Positions 51,111-58,156 of a stretch of DNA of 64,000 bases are shown here, one piece after another. The notes under the pieces were generated by a model, which was given only the letters and a program-made list of their open reading frames with translations, did no database searches and had not been told where the DNA came from. Each line of letters opens with the position of its first letter. Position 1 is the stretch's first letter. Made by a program: the position numbers and the translations under genes. Source of the stretch: Singulisphaera sp. GP187 (GTDB lineage: Bacteria; Planctomycetota; Phycisphaerae; Phycisphaerales; SM1A02); contig CAMBXO010000002.1 of assembly GCA_945871915.1 (NCBI GenBank), positions 62,001 to 126,000 of the forward strand, given 5' to 3'.

Positions 51111-51456
51111 TGGAGCCGAGGGGAGTCGAACCCCTGTGCCGAGACGCTCGCAGTGAAGGCTTCTACGCGTGTATTCAGCTATTCCATCTCGGGTTTCCTG
51201 TCAGTCGCTGAACACTTCAGGAAACCCCAGGCATGCAAAGTGTCGCAAGGAACTGCATGCCAGAGTTCGCTTGCCAGCCCGATGTTTTTGGAACCCACGC
51301 CATCGGACGTCACATGGTTTCCATGCAACCTAAATTAGGCTGCGAGTGCGTACTGCGTATTGGCAGACGTTATTGTGCCTACTTTTTACGTGGCCAGCAG
51401 GCTCCACGACGCGCGACCTTTACCCGAATTCGTCCGGTCGATGCCGGTACGGCCCC
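51111..51456 (-). ncRNA. ssrA: Transfer-messenger RNA (tmRNA)
   Basis: Rescues stalled ribosomes and tags the unfinished protein. Read on the minus strand, the 5' end GGGGCCG (from 51456) pairs with the 3' end CGGCTCC followed by A (51111), forming the acceptor stem. The T-arm GGGGTTCGACTCCCC and the D-loop-like GGCATCGACCGGACG are present. The CCA end is not encoded. The tag frame runs from 51376 to 51338 with stop TAA at 51337-51335 and encodes TITSANTQYALAA, ending in the typical YALAA. The resume codon is then ACA (Thr), two bases after a TAG as in E. coli. The remaining region can form pseudoknots. Confidence 0.93.
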
Positions 51457-51516
51457 AGTTGTCAATGAACGGATGGAGTGTAGCCACTCGGCCCTTTGCA
51501 AAGCAATGCATGCGAG

Positions 51517-52944
51517 TCACTTGGCCACTTGTTCGACTGCTCGAAGTCGATTCAGGCAATTGAGTGCCGCCACCTTGTAGCACTCCGCAAAAGTTGGATA
51601 GTTAAAGACATTGCTCAGAAAGAAATCCAGCCCACCACCGAGCGATTGGACGGCCTGCCCAATGTGAACCAATTCTGTTGCCTGACTTCCGATGCAATGT
51701 GTGCCGAGAAGTTTTTTTGTTTCGCGATGAAAGATCAGTTTCAGCACACCCGAGCCATCTCCTCGAATCTGCCCGCGGGCGCTTTCGGAATATCTGGCGA
51801 CCCCGATCTCGTACGGCACACAGTCTTTGGTGAGTTGATCCTCATTCTGACCAACGCAACTGAGTTCAGGAATCGCATAAATGCCGTAGGGCCAATGCGC
51901 CGCCATACCGGGATGGGCCTCACCGAACATCTCGCATGCGGCGATGCGCCCCTGCTCGTAACTGGTGGCTGCCAGTCCCGGCGCGCCCACCACATCACCC
52001 GCAGCGAAAATCCAAGGCACTTTGGTTCGGAAACGGTCATCCACCACAAGACGGCCCCGATCATCCGCCTCAAGGCCAACACTCTCAAGATTGAGCGACT
52101 CCACATTGCCCGCGCGACCAGCGCTCACCAACACCATTTCCGTTGTCATCTTTTTTCCACTCTTGGTGGAGACCGTCACTCTCGCCTGCCCCTCAACCGT
52201 TGAGTCACGCTCGGCCCCGGCCACTTCCTCGCCCATTCGAAAGGTGACCTGACTCTTGCGCATCTGGTGCACCAGCTCGTCCACAATTTCGCGATCAACG
52301 ATCGCCAACGGACGATCCACCTTGTCCATGATCGTGACCTGCACACCGGCGTTGGCAAACATACTGGCGTACTCAATTCCGATCACCCCGGCTCCAATCA
52401 CCAGCAAGGTGCGAGGCAACCGTGGCGCCTGAAGAATGTTGTCACTTGAAAACACACACTCTGCGTCCAACTTGATGCCCGCGGGCATAATGGATCGACT
52501 CCCGGTGGCAATCAGAACAAACCGCCCGGTGAAGTGCCGGAGCCCTTCGGTGCCATCAACCGAAATCTTGTTCGGTCCCTCGAAACTTGCACATCCCTGC
52601 ACCACTTCAATCTCATTTCGATCGAACTGGTCGTGCACCACCGAACTCTCTTGATCCACCACCGAATTCACCCGACTCACCAAGGCCTGCATGGTTGGGC
52701 GAATCGGTCGTGCACCAATGGAGTGCAAACTCAGCATGAGACTGCGTCGCGTAAGACTTCGGACCGCTTCTCGAAAGGTCTTACTTGGAATGGTCGCAGT
52801 CGAACAACATGCCCCTCCCAAGATGCGGCTCTTTTCGCACATCAGCACGCGTTTGCCAAGTTTGGACGCCTGAACAGCCGCCCGCTGACCCGCCGGGCCG
52901 CTTCCGATCACAATCAGATCAAACTCAAACTCGATGTCACCCAT
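51517..52944 (-). CDS. sthA: Soluble (Si-specific) NAD(P)+ transhydrogenase
   Basis: FAD flavoprotein that balances NADH and NADPH pools. The 475-residue protein has the FAD-binding IGSGPAGQRAAVQASKLGKRV, the NAD-binding IGAGVIGIEYASMFANAGVQVTI and FAAGDVVGAPGLAATSYEQGR. The redox-motif region reads GGACCSTATIPSKTF: the second Cys of the dihydrolipoamide dehydrogenase pair is Thr, so no redox disulfide can form. That separates SthA from lipoamide dehydrogenase. The dimerisation domain ends NYPTFAECYKVAALN. TATGCT at 52954-52959 lies nine bases before ATG 52944. It follows serC on the same strand by 66 bases. Confidence 0.92.
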   Translation of the reverse strand: MGDIEFEFDLIVIGSGPAGQRAAVQASKLGKRVLMCEKSRILGGACCSTATIPSKTFREAVRSLTRRSLMLSLHSIGARPIRPTMQALVSRVNSVVDQESSVVHDQFDRNEIEVVQGCASFEGPNKISVDGTEGLRHFTGRFVLIATGSRSIMPAGIKLDAECVFSSDNILQAPRLPRTLLVIGAGVIGIEYASMFANAGVQVTIMDKVDRPLAIVDREIVDELVHQMRKSQVTFRMGEEVAGAERDSTVEGQARVTVSTKSGKKMTTEMVLVSAGRAGNVESLNLESVGLEADDRGRLVVDDRFRTKVPWIFAAGDVVGAPGLAATSYEQGRIAACEMFGEAHPGMAAHWPYGIYAIPELSCVGQNEDQLTKDCVPYEIGVARYSESARGQIRGDGSGVLKLIFHRETKKLLGTHCIGSQATELVHIGQAVQSLGGGLDFFLSNVFNYPTFAECYKVAALNCLNRLRAVEQVAK

Positions 52945-53010
52945 GCATGGTCGAGCATATCCGCAGACTCGCGTTGGATTCGTTTCCCGCCTCGGAGCGT
53001 CAAGGCCGCT

Positions 53011-54150
53011 CTAGCCATTTCGCCGAGCAAAGTCTCCCATGAAATCGGCGAGAGCCTGTGCACCTTCAAGCGGCATGGCGTTGTACATGCTGGCCCGAAT
53101 TCCACCCGTCGAACGGTGTCCTGCCAGACCATCCATGCCCGCCGCAGCCGCCGCCGCAACAAAGGATGAATCCAATTCAGAACTGGGTGAACGAAAGAGC
53201 ACATTGATCGGGCTCTGGCATGCACGCTCTGAATGCGCTCGCCAAAACCCGCCGCTCTGATCGATCGCTTGCAAGAGCAGGCCGCAACGATTCGCTGCAA
53301 GTCGCTGCATGGCATGGACACCACCATTTCGTTCAATCCATTGACAAATCAAACCCACCACATGAATCCCAAACGTGTTGGGTGTGTTCGGCCGGCTCTC
53401 ATGCTTGTCATATTCGTCGTATCGAAGCATGCTTGGAAGTTTTCGACACGCCTTTCCAAGCAAGTCTCGGCGAATGAGAACCATGGTCATGCCGCTTGGC
53501 CCTAAGTTTTTCTGTGCCGCTGCATACACCACCCCATGGTGACGGAGATCGAGTGGCTCAGAAAACAGATCACTACTCGCATCTCGGGCAAGCCAACCGC
53601 CCGCCGCAGCCTGCGGAACAACCGTCCACTTGGTGCCATCCACTGTGTTGTTGCTGCACCAGTGGTGATACGCCGCACCCGGCGTGGGCGCCGCCTCGTT
53701 GGCATTCGGCGTGCGATTGAAAGCGAACGCTTTGCCATCAAAAGTTGTGTTCACGCGGCCAACGGTCTTCGCATCCACCAACGCCTTGGTTGCCCAAAGC
53801 CCCGTGTCCGCATAGTCCGCATGGCCCCCATCTGGGAGAAAATTCATCGGAATCATTCCAAACTGAAGTGTGGCGCCACCTGGAATAAAGAGCGTCGCCC
53901 ACTCACTCCCGACGGCAGCCACCCGACGAAAGGCCGAATGACTCTCATCAAGCAGTTGATCAAAGAGCGGCCCTCGGTGGCTGACTTCCAGAATTCCCAT
54001 TCCGCTGCCACGCAGATCAACAAGATCTTGTTGCAACTGCTGCAAAACTTCAATCGGAAGGCACGCTGGCCCCGCACTGAAATTGAACACGCGCCCGCTG
54101 GCCATCGGTCGCACGGCTGCGGTTCGCAGAAGGTTTTCAACCGAAGTCAT
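53011..54150 (-). CDS. serC: Phosphoserine aminotransferase
   Basis: PLP enzyme that makes 3-phosphoserine from 3-phosphohydroxypyruvate, the second step of serine synthesis. The 379-residue protein has VFNFSAGPACLPIEVL, the SerC start signature, after a 20-residue extension. It also has EVSHRGPLFDQLLDES, IPGGATLQFGMIPMNF, the PLP-Lys segment AAAQKNLGPSGMTMVLIR and HRSTGGIRASMYNAMPLEG at the C-terminus. Its ATG overlaps the serA stop codon as ATGA, so both serine-pathway genes are translated together. Confidence 0.96.
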   Translation of the reverse strand: MTSVENLLRTAAVRPMASGRVFNFSAGPACLPIEVLQQLQQDLVDLRGSGMGILEVSHRGPLFDQLLDESHSAFRRVAAVGSEWATLFIPGGATLQFGMIPMNFLPDGGHADYADTGLWATKALVDAKTVGRVNTTFDGKAFAFNRTPNANEAAPTPGAAYHHWCSNNTVDGTKWTVVPQAAAGGWLARDASSDLFSEPLDLRHHGVVYAAAQKNLGPSGMTMVLIRRDLLGKACRKLPSMLRYDEYDKHESRPNTPNTFGIHVVGLICQWIERNGGVHAMQRLAANRCGLLLQAIDQSGGFWRAHSERACQSPINVLFRSPSSELDSSFVAAAAAAGMDGLAGHRSTGGIRASMYNAMPLEGAQALADFMGDFARRNG

Positions 54151-55415
54151 GCTCGCCTCGCAATCGTGAACACGCCCACAGACAACACCGATGGATTCTT
54201 TCGGATCGCGTCAAGGTGCTGTTCGCTGGGTGCCTGATCCAAATGCACTCTGGCGATCGCCGCCTCGCCCCCTTCGTAAATAATGTTCTCCATCTCCTCA
54301 ACATTGATCGAGCCCTGACCCAATGTGTAGAACACATGTGCAAGAACTCCAGGGCGATTCAAGTGACGAACCGACAGCAACGTGGTCGCGGGCGACTGCT
54401 GAGATCGGTTGACACAATTGGGTGCGGTTCCCTTGTCCAGCCACTCTCGAATGGTGCGAACCGTTTCACTTGCCACGGCGTGGGCAGCCTGATCCGTGCT
54501 GGCAGCCACATGCATGGTTCCATACACGCCAGGCAACTTGATCAATGCATTGTCAAAGGCCGCCTTGTCCGTTTCTGGTTCTCGAGCAAAGACATCCAAC
54601 CCCACCCGAAGCCCGCGGCTTTTGACCGCCGCAGCGATGGCCCCCTCGTCAAGAACACGACCACTGGAAATATTCACCAGGATCGAATCATGTTTCATGG
54701 CATTCACAAATTTCTCTCCGATCAGTCCGTCGGTCTGCTCATTGGCAGCCACACACACACAGACCACATCTGAGAGCTTGGCAAGATTGACAATATTGGC
54801 ACAGAAATGCACGCCGGCCGAATCGGCTTTGTCCTCCGTCAAATGACGGCTCCACGCCACCACACCCATGCCAAAAGTCTTCGCGCGCCGGGCAATTTCC
54901 ATACCCACCTGCCCCAAGCCAACAATTCCCATGGTTCGCCCATGAATCCCTGCAGCCTTGAGAAAGTCCGCTCGATCCCATCGGCCTTCGCGCAGACTGA
55001 CCACCTGATCGGGAACGCGTCGATCGCACGCCAACACCAGAGCCCATGCCAACTCCGCAACGGCGTGGGCGTTGCGACCGGGGCAATTGCTTACGAACAC
55101 GCCTCGCTTACTTGCCGCCGCGACATCAATCTCCTCAGTACCCGCACCGGCTTGCACAATCAATGACAATCGCTGACTGGCCTCGATCACGGACGCCGTC
55201 ACCGCTGTTTCACGCACCACAAGAACTTCTGGTTGCAATTCCGCAACGCGAGCAGGCAGTTGTTCCGAGGTCAGCATTGGCTCATGAAGCGTCTCGCACC
55301 CAAGATCACGCAACGCTTGCAGGCCCACGGATTCAAAAGCATCGGCCACCAGAATGCGGGCGGTCACACGGCTTCCAGAAGCAGGCGGCCCGCTTCGCTG
55401 TGAAAAAGTCGTCAT
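54147..55415 (-). CDS. serA: D-3-phosphoglycerate dehydrogenase
   Basis: Oxidises 3-phosphoglycerate, the first step of serine synthesis. The 422-residue protein has the D-2-hydroxyacid dehydrogenase fold: substrate domain LIVQAGAGTEEIDV, the NAD-binding GIVGLGQVGMEIARRA, catalytic VNISSGRVLDEGA with Arg, the Glu and the YGTMHVAASTDQA His. A C-terminal ACT domain (NRPGVLAHVFYTLGQGSINVE) may give serine feedback control. No intervening ASB domain is seen. ATG 55415 is chosen because TACAAT lies exactly six bases upstream; a longer open frame to 55574 runs into the next gene. Overlaps serC by ATGA. Confidence 0.95.
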   Translation of the reverse strand: MTTFSQRSGPPASGSRVTARILVADAFESVGLQALRDLGCETLHEPMLTSEQLPARVAELQPEVLVVRETAVTASVIEASQRLSLIVQAGAGTEEIDVAAASKRGVFVSNCPGRNAHAVAELAWALVLACDRRVPDQVVSLREGRWDRADFLKAAGIHGRTMGIVGLGQVGMEIARRAKTFGMGVVAWSRHLTEDKADSAGVHFCANIVNLAKLSDVVCVCVAANEQTDGLIGEKFVNAMKHDSILVNISSGRVLDEGAIAAAVKSRGLRVGLDVFAREPETDKAAFDNALIKLPGVYGTMHVAASTDQAAHAVASETVRTIREWLDKGTAPNCVNRSQQSPATTLLSVRHLNRPGVLAHVFYTLGQGSINVEEMENIIYEGGEAAIARVHLDQAPSEQHLDAIRKNPSVLSVGVFTIARRA

Positions 55416-55421
55416 GGATGG

Positions 55422-55427
55422 ATTGTA
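55422..55427 (-). promoter_or_regulatory. -10 element for a leaderless serA transcript
   Basis: TACAAT on the minus strand, exactly six bases before ATG 55415. It decides the start codon against the longer open frame. Confidence 0.65.
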
Positions 55428-55437
55428 GGGTGCGTGG

Positions 55438-56550
55438 TTACTTGGATCGATGCATCCAAAGTCCCGAACGAAGGCTTGGCTCGAACCATGTGCTTCCAAT
55501 TGGGAGCAGCACTCCCTGATCCGCAATCTGTAGCAATTCAGCCATATCAGGCTGTGGAAGCAAGACGACGCCACCCACTTCCTTCTCTGTCATCCAGCGA
55601 CTGACAACCTGAACCGAGCGTTGGCCGGGGCGACGAACACTGCACCGTTCTGCATCCACGCCTGTGATGTGATGAATGCACGCATTCAATCGCCCATCAG
55701 AAGTTCTGCCAAAGGCATCTGCCTCCTTCGGTGTCGTTGGAAGCGGAAACCGAAACCAGTTCACTTTGCCGTGATCTGCGGGCAATCCAATGTCCGCGAA
55801 ACCATCCGGTGGAATTCCGGGATCGCTCTCAGCCGTGCCATGCATGGCAAGCCAGCGTCGCCACGCTGGAATCGAATCTGGTCCAAGAACCCGTGCCGAC
55901 CACTGAGGGATCATGTGCGCCAACGGAACAAGCAGAGCCAAAACGGGTTCGCGAGTGTGCAACGCCTGTGTTCGGTGGTGACCCTCGAGAACATACGCCT
56001 TCGATACCTCGGCAAACGCCTGCATAAGTTGCGCCGATCGCGTTCCAAGCCACATGGTGTGCGTTGCCGAGTCGTCCGCCACCACATGAAACAGCGGTCG
56101 CTCATTCATTTCTCGCTCAAGCAAATCAAGAATCTCATCATTCAAATGAAATCCAACAATCACGGAATCCATTTGCACTCCAGTCGCTGCAACGGTTCCC
56201 TTCCATTGTTCCGTTCGCTGCGAGCAGGCTTGTCGATGGTGGCGAATCGATCCATTGTGAAAGGCTTCGCTTTGAATGCACGCAACTAATCCAAAGCACC
56301 GGTGCCCGCCCTTCACATTTCGGTGCATGTAAAACGTCTGTTCGGTTTGGTGAATCAGTGCTTTGGCAGCCTGCAGTTCATCCAGCAGTTCCGCGTTCCC
56401 CCGTTGAAGCACGGCCGCAAGACTGTAGGGTGACCCACTGGCCGCCTCGGCCAAATCAGCGGCCTGCAGGTGTTCGACCCGCGGAACAGAAAACTCGCGA
56501 GCCCTTGCGGCCGTTGGGCGAAGAGCCCGAAATGGAACCAATGGGATCAA
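55438..56550 (-). CDS. DUF1015 family protein
   Basis: Function not firmly known. The 370-residue protein has the DUF1015 signatures: VPFRALRPTAARAREFSVP at the start, an internal AYVLEGHHRTQA and the C-terminal GVLLPIGSTWFEPSLRSGLWM. DUF1015 genes often lie next to serA in other bacteria, as here (22 bases upstream of the serA start codon), so a link with serine metabolism is likely but unproven. The start is TTG 56550 with GAGG seven bases before it. The serA -10 element sits in the 22-base gap, so serA can also be transcribed on its own. Confidence 0.82.
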   Translation of the reverse strand: MIPLVPFRALRPTAARAREFSVPRVEHLQAADLAEAASGSPYSLAAVLQRGNAELLDELQAAKALIHQTEQTFYMHRNVKGGHRCFGLVACIQSEAFHNGSIRHHRQACSQRTEQWKGTVAATGVQMDSVIVGFHLNDEILDLLEREMNERPLFHVVADDSATHTMWLGTRSAQLMQAFAEVSKAYVLEGHHRTQALHTREPVLALLVPLAHMIPQWSARVLGPDSIPAWRRWLAMHGTAESDPGIPPDGFADIGLPADHGKVNWFRFPLPTTPKEADAFGRTSDGRLNACIHHITGVDAERCSVRRPGQRSVQVVSRWMTEKEVGGVVLLPQPDMAELLQIADQGVLLPIGSTWFEPSLRSGLWMHRSK

Positions 56551-56747
56551 TTTCTTGCCTCAAGGGGCAGTCTAGGGCGTTCGAGAAGCCTTTTGCGGTC
56601 CCAGAGTCCGTCTGTTCCGGCCAAATTGAGCGCCAATTCCAATCGACCGCTTGAGTGCCACTCACTTCGTGCCGACCTCCTGTTGGATCCGGCATGGTGC
56701 CGGGACTCGCTTTGACCGTTCAGACCTGACATTCACACGAGGTTTCC

Positions 56748-57845
56748 ATGCGTCCCATTGTTCAATCGCCGTTCGTTGCTCTTGAAGTGCCTGCCTCACA
56801 GTGCACATCCATGGACTCGCGTCAGCCTCACCGCTTTGACCGAATGGCCAAGCGACTTCGACGAGCCGGGTTGGTGTGGGCGCAAGTGGAACCTGGACAT
56901 GTGCGATGGAGTACCGCAGGCGATTATCTCTCCACACTCGTGGCCGATAGTTCGTGGATTCAGCGTGAAGTGAATCAGGCATCAGAAAGATGGAGCCACG
57001 GCGCCGCCGTGCAAGCGGTCGAGATGATCCCTGGATGTTGGCTGCTCCCTGCGGGTTCACGCACTCGCTCCGATGGCCTTGCACGCGGTGTCGCGGTGGC
57101 GATCACTCGACGTGCCACCGGATCATCTGGTTGCTTGCACGCACTCTGCCAGAGTGCTCGCTTGGACTTTGAACTCACCCGCGATCTTCTTCTACGCGAA
57201 CCAGCCATTGCCATTCACGAGATTCCGCGATTGGCCGCCATGGTTCGATTGCTTCAACCGGTGACGCTTCGCGAAGCAAGTCTTCCGGGTGTCGAAACAC
57301 TTCTTCGAGCCGTGGAAACAACTCACCGTTGTGTTCGCGGACACTGCGAGCGAACAGCCCGGTTGGCGGCTCGACTGGCAAGTGAATCCGGCATGTCACG
57401 CAGTGAACGCGAAACCGCATGTTTGGCCGGCCTTCTGCATGATGTTGGAAAACTGGGTGTGCCTCAGAGCATTCTTGGCAAACCTGGCCCTCTCACCAGC
57501 GACGAGCGCACGCTTGTGAACATGCATCCGGAAATCGGACAGGGCATTGTGCAAGGCATCGGTGGGTTGGATCGAACCATGCCAGCCGTTCTCTGGCACC
57601 ACGAACGATGGGATGGCGCGGGGTATCCACATCAATTGGCTGGAGAAAAAATCCCAAAGGTCGCCAGGCTCATGGCCATTGTCGACAGTTTCGATGCCAT
57701 GCGAAGCGAGCGTCCCTACCGATCGATTCTGAATCCTGCTGCAGCCATGCAGGAAATCAAAGATGGCGCTGGCAAGCAGTTCGACCCGGTGATGGCCGAC
57801 ACCTTTGTGCACATGATCGACCGCGAGCCTGCCTTGGCGGCTTGA
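56748..57845 (+). CDS. HD-GYP domain protein (probable cyclic-di-GMP phosphodiesterase)
   Basis: Probably degrades cyclic di-GMP. The 365-residue protein has an N-terminal region of about 185 residues without a recognised sensor domain. A complete HD-GYP domain follows: RGHCERTARLA, AGLLHDVGKLGVPQSILGKP with the HD pair, NMHPEIGQGI, LWHHERWDGAGYP with the GYP motif, and MAIVDSFDAMRSERPYR. All expected metal ligands are present, so it should be active. The start has GAGG about seven bases before ATG 56748. No diguanylate cyclase gene is nearby. It is followed 59 bases later by a small helix-turn-helix-like gene. Confidence 0.9.
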   Translation: MRPIVQSPFVALEVPASQCTSMDSRQPHRFDRMAKRLRRAGLVWAQVEPGHVRWSTAGDYLSTLVADSSWIQREVNQASERWSHGAAVQAVEMIPGCWLLPAGSRTRSDGLARGVAVAITRRATGSSGCLHALCQSARLDFELTRDLLLREPAIAIHEIPRLAAMVRLLQPVTLREASLPGVETLLRAVETTHRCVRGHCERTARLAARLASESGMSRSERETACLAGLLHDVGKLGVPQSILGKPGPLTSDERTLVNMHPEIGQGIVQGIGGLDRTMPAVLWHHERWDGAGYPHQLAGEKIPKVARLMAIVDSFDAMRSERPYRSILNPAAAMQEIKDGAGKQFDPVMADTFVHMIDREPALAA

Positions 57846-57904
57846 CTCTCGCCTCCGGCACGGGCACTTGCAATCTGACTCACTTTGGTGCAAAATGGAT
57901 CCTC

Positions 57905-58153
57905 ATGGTGGCACCGGTCAAGGAAGACCTGCATGCGTTGGCGCTTCTTCAGCGTCAAGCCATTCACCTTCCAACATTCGATCGCTTGGTCCTTCAGCTT
58001 CGATGGGCGGATGGATTCTCTCGCCGAGAAACCGCGGATGTTCTTGAATCCGATGTTTCCATCATTCAAGAAACCGAAGTGAAACTTCGGGCATGGGCTG
58101 GATCGCACGCCCACACACACGCCTTGGAATTGCGAACAATCACACTCGCTTGA
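57905..58153 (+). CDS. Small sigma region 4-like helix-turn-helix protein
   Basis: An 82-residue open frame that fills the gap between the HD-GYP gene and the convergent efflux gene, stopping three bases before the latter's end. The segment FDRLVLQLRWADGFSRRETADVLES followed by SIIQETEVKLRAWAG has the pattern of sigma region 4 / LuxR-type helix-turn-helix domains (strand-free, hydrophobic spacing LxLRxxxGxSxxExAxxL). The usual following basic residues are sparse. CAAAAT eight bases before ATG 57905 could be a -10. It might instead be a chance frame; position and pattern make a real small regulator moderately likely. Confidence 0.5.
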   Translation: MVAPVKEDLHALALLQRQAIHLPTFDRLVLQLRWADGFSRRETADVLESDVSIIQETEVKLRAWAGSHAHTHALELRTITLA

Positions 58154-58156
58154 ATC

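Noticed and set aside
51517-52944. Dihydrolipoamide dehydrogenase
   Set aside because: The second redox Cys is replaced by Thr in GGACCSTATIPSK, which leaves transhydrogenase as the better call.
55416-55574. Longer N-terminus for serA
   Set aside because: It reads through the serA -10 element and into the DUF1015 gene, and adds no conserved sequence.
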